Of a stretch of DNA of 64,000 nucleotides, positions 58,059 through 64,000 are shown one piece after another; the first letter of the stretch is position 1, and the number at the start of each line of letters is the position of its first letter. The stretch lies in the NCBI RefSeq assembly GCF_002563775.1, contig NZ_PDJO01000001.1, forward strand, positions 692,001-756,000. Reading direction: 5' to 3'. Source of the stretch: Thioclava sp. ES.031. Lineage in GTDB: Bacteria > Pseudomonadota > Alphaproteobacteria > Rhodobacterales > Rhodobacteraceae. The notes beneath the pieces were generated by a model. The model saw only the letters and a list, made by a program, of their open reading frames with translations. It did not search any database and was not told the origin of the DNA. Position numbers and translations under genes: made by a program.

Positions 58059-58271
58059 TGCATTCTCCTAGCAACTGCACGAGTGGGCACGCTAACAAGT
58101 TGAGAGTAAATAGCCCGTTAACACAACGAAGACACTGTTGCGGTCACCCGTGTAAAAGCCAGAAGTGAGGCCGCCGGGCGCAGTGAGCCTGAGTGTGTCG
58201 GCTGGCCGACAGTGTCGGGCCGATGGCGATGTTCTGGAGGCCTGCCGGTCAGGGCGTGCCTTCGCTGGAGC

Positions 58272-60140
58272 CTAGAGCGGCCAAACGATCAGCAGCAGCG
58301 GCAAGCTTACGGCAACGACGATCACCTCGAGCGGCAGCCCAAGCTTCCAGTAGTCGCCGAAGCGAAAACCGCCCGACCCGAGGATGAGTGTGTTGTTCTG
58401 ATGCCCGATTGGCGTGAGGAAAGCACAAGACGCGCCGATCGCCACGGCCATCAGGAAACTGTCGGGGTTCACTTTTAGCGACGCTGCAATGCCCAGGGCA
58501 ATTGGACTGAGAACTGCTGCCGTGGCCGCATTATTCATCAAATCGGAGAGGAACATCGTAGTGATCAGGATTGCCGCCAGAGCCGCGATGGCGTTCCCGC
58601 GCGCAACAGTTTCGACCAAGAAACGCGCCAGAACATCTGCCGCACCGGTGGTCTGCATCGCGCCAGCCACCGGGATCAGCGATCCCAGCAGGACGATGAC
58701 AGGCCAGTCGATGGCTGTGTAGACCTGCCTGGGCGGCACGGTTCGCAGCAGCATCGAGCCCAGAACTCCCAAGGTAAAGGCCACGGATGCCGGCAGCAGG
58801 CCGAAGGTGGCAATTCCGATAGAGCCAAGCAAGAGCGCGCTGGCGATGATTGCCATGCGCGCATTGGGAAGATGCAATTCGCGCTCTCCCAAAGGCGCGC
58901 AGCTGGTCTCGTTCATGAAATCAGCCATGATCTCGGCGGGCCCCTGCATCATCAGCAGATCGCCAGGCTTCAGCTTCAGTGTGCGCAGCCGCGTCCGCGG
59001 GGGACGCCCTTCGCGTGAGACGGCCAGAAGATTGAGGCCGTAGCGCGTCCGCAGCCGCAGGTCTGTCGCGGACAGCCCGACGATCGTGGAGCCCGGCAGC
59101 ACCGCGAATTCGCGCAACACGATATCCTCGTCGCGGTCCGAAGGCTTCGTCGCTGCATCGGTGTCCTCGGCGGACTTATTGGTCTCGGCTTCGTCCTTTT
59201 CAGTCTGCGGTGTTGTCTCTCCGGATTTCCGTTCCGCTCGCGCCGAGCCGCTCTCCTCCTCTTCAAGCGTGATGCCGAAGGCCGACAACACTTCGGCCAG
59301 CTCTTGAGCCTCGGCCTCCAGGATCAAAACGTCGTCCGCCTGTATGCGCCGTCCGCCATTTGGCGCCGTCATCCGCACGTTGTTGCGGACCAGCCCAATG
59401 ATCTGCGCGCCGCTTTTTTCAATCCCGCGTTCGAACTTGCGCAGGGTCAGTCCCACGGCCTTACTTTTATCCGGCACTCGAACCTCGGTCAGATAGCTGC
59501 CAGTGTCGAAACCTGCCGTGCTCATCGGTTTGCGCGCAGGCACGATGCGCCATCCCAGAAGCACGATGAAAGCCACGCCGACGAAGGCGACCGCCACACC
59601 CACGGGGGCATAGTCGAACATACCGAACTGCCCCAATCCGGCTTCGGCGCGAAAGCCCGAGACGATCAGGTTAGGCGGTGTGCCGACCAGCGTGGTCATG
59701 CCGCCGAGGATCGTGCCAAAGGCCAGGGGCATCAGCATCTGCCCAGGTGTCAGGTCCAGCCGCCCTGCGAGCCGGATCGCGATCGGCATTAGAAGCGCGA
59801 GCGCTCCGACGTTGTTCATGAAGCCAGAAAGAACAGCCGAAAGAGCGACGAGCGCCGTCATGCTGGTCAGACGCTTTGCCTCGGAAGGTAGAATTGCCTG
59901 CGCCAGCCAGTCCACCGCCCCGGTATTCTGCAAGCCCTGACTTAGTATCAGAACGCAGGCCACCGTAATCACGGCAGGATGACCAAATCCCGCAAACGCC
60001 GCATCGGCCGGAACCAATCCGGTCAAGACGCAGGCCATCAGCGAGGCCAAGCCTACCAGATCGTGGCGAAGCCTCCCCCATAAGAACAGCGAGAGGGTTG
60101 CGCCGAGGATCGCGAACAAGGTGACTTGTGGCGCTGTCAT
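58272..60140 (-). CDS. SLC13/CitT-type permease with two TrkA-C domains
   Basis: 622 residues. Two blocks of membrane helices (LSGFMNNVGALALLMPIAIR, GTPPNLIVSGF; later LSDLMNNAATAAVLSPIALG, TPIGHQNNTLILG) flank a cytoplasmic insert with two TrkA-C/RCK-C domains separated by a charged linker (about 215-430). This is the SAC1/YfbS-type sodium-coupled anion (sulfate or dicarboxylate) transporter layout. ATG at 60140 has AGGAGG five bases upstream. Lies next to the integrase end of the accessory region. Confidence 0.9.
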   Translation of the reverse strand: MTAPQVTLFAILGATLSLFLWGRLRHDLVGLASLMACVLTGLVPADAAFAGFGHPAVITVACVLILSQGLQNTGAVDWLAQAILPSEAKRLTSMTALVALSAVLSGFMNNVGALALLMPIAIRLAGRLDLTPGQMLMPLAFGTILGGMTTLVGTPPNLIVSGFRAEAGLGQFGMFDYAPVGVAVAFVGVAFIVLLGWRIVPARKPMSTAGFDTGSYLTEVRVPDKSKAVGLTLRKFERGIEKSGAQIIGLVRNNVRMTAPNGGRRIQADDVLILEAEAQELAEVLSAFGITLEEEESGSARAERKSGETTPQTEKDEAETNKSAEDTDAATKPSDRDEDIVLREFAVLPGSTIVGLSATDLRLRTRYGLNLLAVSREGRPPRTRLRTLKLKPGDLLMMQGPAEIMADFMNETSCAPLGERELHLPNARMAIIASALLLGSIGIATFGLLPASVAFTLGVLGSMLLRTVPPRQVYTAIDWPVIVLLGSLIPVAGAMQTTGAADVLARFLVETVARGNAIAALAAILITTMFLSDLMNNAATAAVLSPIALGIAASLKVNPDSFLMAVAIGASCAFLTPIGHQNNTLILGSGGFRFGDYWKLGLPLEVIVVAVSLPLLLIVWPL

Positions 60141-60294
60141 CATGGCCTCCTTGCCTCAAAATTAGCGAAGAAGGCGTCCATGATAGACAGAGCTATTCAG
60201 GCAGGTCAAAACGCATGCCTTGTTGAATTGCGTTTTTGGGGACACAATGAACCAACATTTGACGATATATTTGCAGCAACTCGATAGGTGACGA

Positions 60295-61188
60295 ATGAAA
60301 AGCAAGGTGACGAAGGCGATCTTCCCGGTGGCCGGCCTCGGAACCCGCTTCCTCCCCGCGACGAAGTCGATCCCGAAAGAGATCCTCACGTTGGTGGACC
60401 GCCCGCTTATCCAATACGCCATCGACGAGGCGCGTGCTGCGGGTATCGAGGAGTTCATCTTCGTCACCTCGCGCGGCAAATCGGCGCTGGAGGATTATTT
60501 CGACAAAGCCCCCGAGCTCGAAAACGCGCTGGCGCGGAAGGGCAAGACCGAGATCCTCGAAGAATTGCAGCAGACCAATATGGACAGCGGCGCGATCGCC
60601 TATGTCCGCCAGAACCAGCCGCTGGGTCTGGGCCACGCGGTCTGGTGCGCGCGCCGCATGGTGCATGACGAAGCCTTCGCCGTGATCCTGACCGATGACG
60701 TCATTGCCGCCGACAAACCCTGTCTGCAGCAGATGATGGAAGCCTATAACGAGACCGGCGGGAACTACGTCGCGGCGATGGAAGTCCCCGCCGACAAGAC
60801 CGCCTCCTACGGTGTTCTGGATGTCGGCCCCGGCGACGGTCCGCGCCTGCCCGTCAACGGCATGGTCGAGAAGCCCAAGCCCGAGGATGCCCCCTCGAAC
60901 CTCGCGGTGATCGGGCGCTACATCCTCACCCCGCGCATCATGTGGAACCTCGATGCGCGCAAGGCGGGGGCTGGCGGCGAAATCCAGCTTACCGACGCGA
61001 TCGCGCAGGAAATCCATGGCGGCAACTCGGTCTACGCCTATCGCTTCGACGGGCAGCGCTACGACTGCGGCTCGAAGGCGGGCTTCCTGCAGGCAACGGT
61101 GGTCTTCGGCCTCCAGCGTCCCGATTTGAAGGATGAGTTCGGCGAGTATCTCTCCGATCTCTCCGCGATGCGGCAGGCTGCCGAGTAA
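60295..61188 (+). CDS. galU: UTP-glucose-1-phosphate uridylyltransferase
   Basis: 297 residues. Opens KAIFPVAGLGTRFLPATKSI, the nucleotide-binding signature, with KSALEDYFDKAPELE and VILTDDVIAA further on, all GalU hallmarks. Makes UDP-glucose for exopolysaccharide, LPS and cell-envelope sugars. AGGTGACGA precedes the ATG. galE should follow in an operon, three bases downstream, but it is cut short. Confidence 0.95.
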   Translation: MKSKVTKAIFPVAGLGTRFLPATKSIPKEILTLVDRPLIQYAIDEARAAGIEEFIFVTSRGKSALEDYFDKAPELENALARKGKTEILEELQQTNMDSGAIAYVRQNQPLGLGHAVWCARRMVHDEAFAVILTDDVIAADKPCLQQMMEAYNETGGNYVAAMEVPADKTASYGVLDVGPGDGPRLPVNGMVEKPKPEDAPSNLAVIGRYILTPRIMWNLDARKAGAGGEIQLTDAIAQEIHGGNSVYAYRFDGQRYDCGSKAGFLQATVVFGLQRPDLKDEFGEYLSDLSAMRQAAE

Positions 61189-61191
61189 GCA

Positions 61192-61268
61192 ATGAAGCAT
61201 GTGTTGGTAACGGGTGGTGCGGGCTATATCGGCTCGCACGCCTGCAAGGCGCTGGCCGCGGCGGGATA
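61192..61268 (+). pseudogene. galE: UDP-glucose 4-epimerase, N-terminal remnant
   Basis: Only MKHVLVTGGAGYIGSHACKA and about six more residues of GalE remain: the NAD-binding GxxGxxG turn is complete but the catalytic Ser/Tyr/Lys part is missing. The frame then runs into an IS5 relic and stops at 61476. No remainder of galE is seen to the right edge. Confidence 0.85.
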
Positions 61269-61476
61269 TGTCCCATCAAGGAAGGTTGAGAGGCCAGACT
61301 CCAGACTCGTCAATTTCCAGAACAAGAAGGTGGCGACTACAGCGAGGACGAAAGCAGACGGGAAAGGCTTCGAGCTTCTATCACTGAGGATCACAACGCA
61401 GCACCAGCTCTTGAGTCTGTCGAACATGATCTCGACACGGTCGCACCGCTACAACCGAACGCAAGAGCGTCGCTGA
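61269..61476 (-). pseudogene. IS5-family transposase, C-terminal relic
   Basis: On the minus strand the bases read DRVEIMFDRLKSWCCVVILS, then SKPFPSAFVLAVVATFLFWK, the end of an IS5-type transposase (usual form: MFGRLKDWRRVATRYDRC...FFSAI.LAA...FW). The N-terminal part is gone. This element joins directly to the galE fragment and probably caused its loss. Confidence 0.7.
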
Positions 61477-61838
61477 TCATGTTTTTTTCAGCGACAAACA
61501 GTCGAAATCGCGCTATCCACTCTTCCGTCAGAGGAAAAGATGCATCATCCGCCCGCCACACTTGAGCATACGAGTGATGTTCCGATCAACGGCACCGCCC
61601 CGTGGCGTGCAAATGCCGGGTATGGATGAAAGCATCTAGAAGTTGAACATTTTGGAGGCAAAATAGAGTTACACTGCGTCAGGCAGATCGTTGCCCTATG
61701 TTTCGGGAAATATTTTGCGCCCGGAACCACGGAAGTGCTCGTTACGCCCACTCAGCGCTTTTCGCACTCAACGATTTAGCCCCTCGCCAATCGTCGCCGC
61801 CTCCACGAACAAAGATCTTTTAAAATGGAACTAATATC
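61477..61838. other. Gene-free stretch
   Basis: Right of the IS5 relic. Nothing recognised; the end should hold the promoter of the diguanylate cyclase gene. Confidence 0.4.
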
Positions 61839-63509
61839 GTGATCGCTCCCCTAACCAGCTTTGATCAGTTTTTCGAATTGCAGCCACATGGGCTTGCAGG
61901 ATATTTTGCACTCTCCATACTTTTTGGATTTTGTTTTCTTTATTTCTGGATAGCTCGCAACCAAGAATTTTTTGGCAAGCGATTTTTCATGATCACCAAT
62001 CTCGCGCTGATATGGTGGCTGTTCGCCGCCATCATGGAACTATGGTCGGTTGTGCCATTCTGCAAGGCCGCTTGGGGGACTTTAGCCTTTCCAGCCATTG
62101 GCCTAGTCCCTGTATCTTGGTTCTTGTTCGTCTATCGTTATGCGCGGGGCGAAACCGGCCCAATGGAGCGATGGCAAAAAGCGCTGCTTATTGTAGTTCC
62201 GAGCTTCATTTCGCTTCTGTGCTTTACCAACCCATGGCACTGGCTGTTTTACAGCCGTGCATCGGCGCCGGTTTCAGATGTCCGAGGCGCCGCGCTTCAC
62301 TATGATCACGGACCCTTTTTCGCCCTATCATCACTTCTGCTTTACGTATTTATTCTGGGCGGCTTCGTCATCCTCTTTCGCGCTGCCGCGCGCGCGCATG
62401 GAAGCTACCGGCTCCATTTTTTGCAGATTTTCATTCTGACGATTGTGCCAATAGTTGCAAATATTGCCTATGTATTCAGCGGCTGGACTATCGCAGGAAT
62501 CGATCCGACACCGTTCATGTTTTCGGTGATCCTGTTGCTTTATTCTCTACTGATTTTATCCAATCAAACGTTCCAGATCGCTTCAGTGGCACGGGATATG
62601 GTCTTTGAAACCCTACCCAACGCAGTACTTGTCGTTGGTCGCGACGGACGTGTTTTGGAGCATAACGCGACAGCCACAGAACTGTTTTCGTTGCGAGATT
62701 CGTCCAATATTCCCGCCAGCGAAATCCCAGGCCTTGAAAAATTGCTCGAAACGTTGATGCAAGCATATCAACCGGGTGCCGTAGAAGACGTCTTAATCGG
62801 GACACGCGAATTCGAGGTGCAGACCTCGCACATTCCCAGACCCTTTGGATCAGATGACCGGTTTCTCGGTTGGCTCTTCGTTTTCTTCGATATTACAGAG
62901 CGGAAAATTGCAACAAAAACGCTCAAGAAAGAATTGAGTGTGAATGATGAGAAGTTGCGCGATATGCGCATGGAACATCATCGTATTAAGAATGAAGCCC
63001 TATCGGACCCATTAACAGGACTACTTAATCGACGGGCTCTGTCGGACGAGTTCGACGAAATGGTCGCGTCGTGCAGCTTAGAAAAGGGGCCCATCATGGT
63101 GACGGTGATCGATATCGATCACTTTAAATCGATCAATGACCGTTTTGGCCATGCAGCTGGCGACCGCGCGCTCATTGCGGTTTCAGGAGCTTTGCGTCGG
63201 GCGTTCCGACGCGAAGACCGTCTTTTCCGGATCGGCGGCGAAGAGTTCGTGGTACTTTCTCCGAACCTCGACATCAAAACGCTCGAAGACCGCATTGAAG
63301 AGCTGCGTGAAATCATCTTTGCGGCCGGAGAAAATCTTGGCCTCGACGGTCTGGAGTTAAGGTTTTCTGCTGGGATCGCCGAACGTCCTCTTGATCGGAC
63401 AGCCTTGTCTGACCTGATTGATATGGCCGACAAACGACTTTACGCAGCCAAATCCGCTGGCCGCAACCGAACGATTGGCCCGGACGGCCATAATAACATA
63501 AGACATTGA
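61839..63509 (+). CDS. Diguanylate cyclase with 7TM N-terminal sensor and PAS domain
   Basis: 556 residues. Seven hydrophobic helices (about 20-245; LAGYFALSILFGFCFLYFWI first) as in the HisKA_7TM sensor module, then a PAS-like segment (FETLPNAVLVVGRDGRVLEH), a coiled linker, and a GGDEF domain with GGEEF active site (FRIGGEEFVVLSP) and the RxxD inhibitory site five residues before it. It makes cyclic di-GMP from two GTP in response to an unknown membrane signal. Codons are less GC-biased than in galU. Confidence 0.92.
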   Translation: MIAPLTSFDQFFELQPHGLAGYFALSILFGFCFLYFWIARNQEFFGKRFFMITNLALIWWLFAAIMELWSVVPFCKAAWGTLAFPAIGLVPVSWFLFVYRYARGETGPMERWQKALLIVVPSFISLLCFTNPWHWLFYSRASAPVSDVRGAALHYDHGPFFALSSLLLYVFILGGFVILFRAAARAHGSYRLHFLQIFILTIVPIVANIAYVFSGWTIAGIDPTPFMFSVILLLYSLLILSNQTFQIASVARDMVFETLPNAVLVVGRDGRVLEHNATATELFSLRDSSNIPASEIPGLEKLLETLMQAYQPGAVEDVLIGTREFEVQTSHIPRPFGSDDRFLGWLFVFFDITERKIATKTLKKELSVNDEKLRDMRMEHHRIKNEALSDPLTGLLNRRALSDEFDEMVASCSLEKGPIMVTVIDIDHFKSINDRFGHAAGDRALIAVSGALRRAFRREDRLFRIGGEEFVVLSPNLDIKTLEDRIEELREIIFAAGENLGLDGLELRFSAGIAERPLDRTALSDLIDMADKRLYAAKSAGRNRTIGPDGHNNIRH

Positions 63510-63935
63510 TACAGATGCGCCGCACGGTACAATCGAACTTACGCGGCGCAATCTTGTGCCGGGGCAATTGCTTTGCCCCTATCCGACCTTACAGATCGGG
63601 GCAAAGCCAACCATACGCCGCCTCGGCGCGATGCTGCTCGCGATGCACATTGCGCGCCTCACTATTAGGGAAGACACGAACGGTGAACAGTAACATAAAA
63701 CGGCAAGATCATGCCTCGCGGACAAACGCCCGACAAAACCGGCCCAAAAACCAAAAACAGACACAAAGTTCGCGCCTCCGTGACCTAACGCCATGCTTGC
63801 TGTCTCGTCCGGCTTCCTGAAACCCGCTTGGCGGCCTCTCTCGCAAAGCCCTACCTTCATGGCACCGATGAAACGCCGTTCGCAACATGCCCTGCCGATC
63901 CCAGTTTGCCCCTTCAACACGCATCAGATTGACAT
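63510..63935. other. Gene-free stretch
   Basis: Small open frames on both strands without ribosome sites or family character. Nothing recognised. Confidence 0.4.
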
Positions 63936-64000
63936 ATGACACCGCTTCACTCCGAAACTGAGCCACAGCTGCGGCAGGACTATCTTGCGACGATGATGCG
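63936..64000 (+). CDS. Possible 5-prime end of a gene cut by the right edge
   Basis: An open frame from ATG 63936 begins MTPLHSETEPQLRQDYLATM and runs off the window. It lacks a clear ribosome site. Too short to assign. Confidence 0.3.
   Translation, partial: MTPLHSETEPQLRQDYLATMM

Overview
The window looks like chromosomal DNA of a high-GC alphaproteobacterium, most likely of the Rhodobacterales (Paracoccaceae/Roseobacteraceae). The reasons are the strong GC bias at third codon positions, AGGAG-type ribosome sites, the frcR-frcBCA-frcK layout typical of alphaproteobacteria, a NavAb-type bacterial sodium channel, DUF982 and CbpA/CbpM genes, and small MSFKDL-type proteins. I see no tRNA, rRNA or CRISPR array.

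Layout. 0-6.3 kb: the end of a nitrate/taurine/pyrimidine-type ABC transporter operon (cut by the left edge), a tightly overlapping three-gene membrane-lipid cassette (CDP-alcohol phosphatidyltransferase, LTA-synthase/sulfatase-like enzyme, YbhN-like protein), a cytochrome b561 and an EEP hydrolase. 6.6-14.2 kb: small stress-type genes, including a transglutaminase-like protease, CbpM/CbpA, two cold-shock proteins, DUF982, several 45-72 aa proteins and a receiver-only response regulator. 14.4-17 kb: a decayed arsB-like permease, 5-formyl-THF cyclo-ligase and a PACE efflux protein. 18.2-21 kb: a candidate surface-lipoprotein/Slam pair, an AT-rich LuxR gene and an IS5 fragment. 21.9-28.8 kb: sodium channel, then the fructose uptake operon ending in a transaldolase-like gene.

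29-44 kb: an MFS pump, a decayed copy of a DNA-methylase-like gene, a small membrane protein, a 1704-residue exonuclease-RecQ-UvrD fusion, a divergent nsrR/hmp pair for nitric oxide defence, and a butanediol-dehydrogenase/flavin-monooxygenase cluster with an AcoR-like regulator whose AAA+ domain is degenerate. 44-58 kb: an accessory region that looks like a genomic island. It holds an XRE regulator without a normal start codon, an AAA+ ATPase and a metallophosphoesterase separated by three copies of a perfect 18-bp palindrome, a MAPEG remnant with a ten-G tract, a double-HTH/methylase fusion, duplicated small genes, a complete IS66 element with an 8-bp target duplication sitting on a start codon, and a tyrosine recombinase preceded by a tiny overlapping gene. 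58-64 kb: an SLC13/TrkA-C permease, galU followed by a galE cut after about 26 codons by an IS5 remnant, and a 7TM-GGDEF diguanylate cyclase.

The most interesting signals are the palindrome array at 46.05-46.21 kb with its flanking ATPase and phosphoesterase, the repeated linkage of an HTH-methylase gene with a W..SQP..D.YF small membrane protein (30-31 kb and 48-50 kb), the Slam/lipoprotein pair, the triple-domain helicase, and several small genes whose natural start position carries ATA or ATT. Functions are inferred from motifs read by eye; no database search was run.
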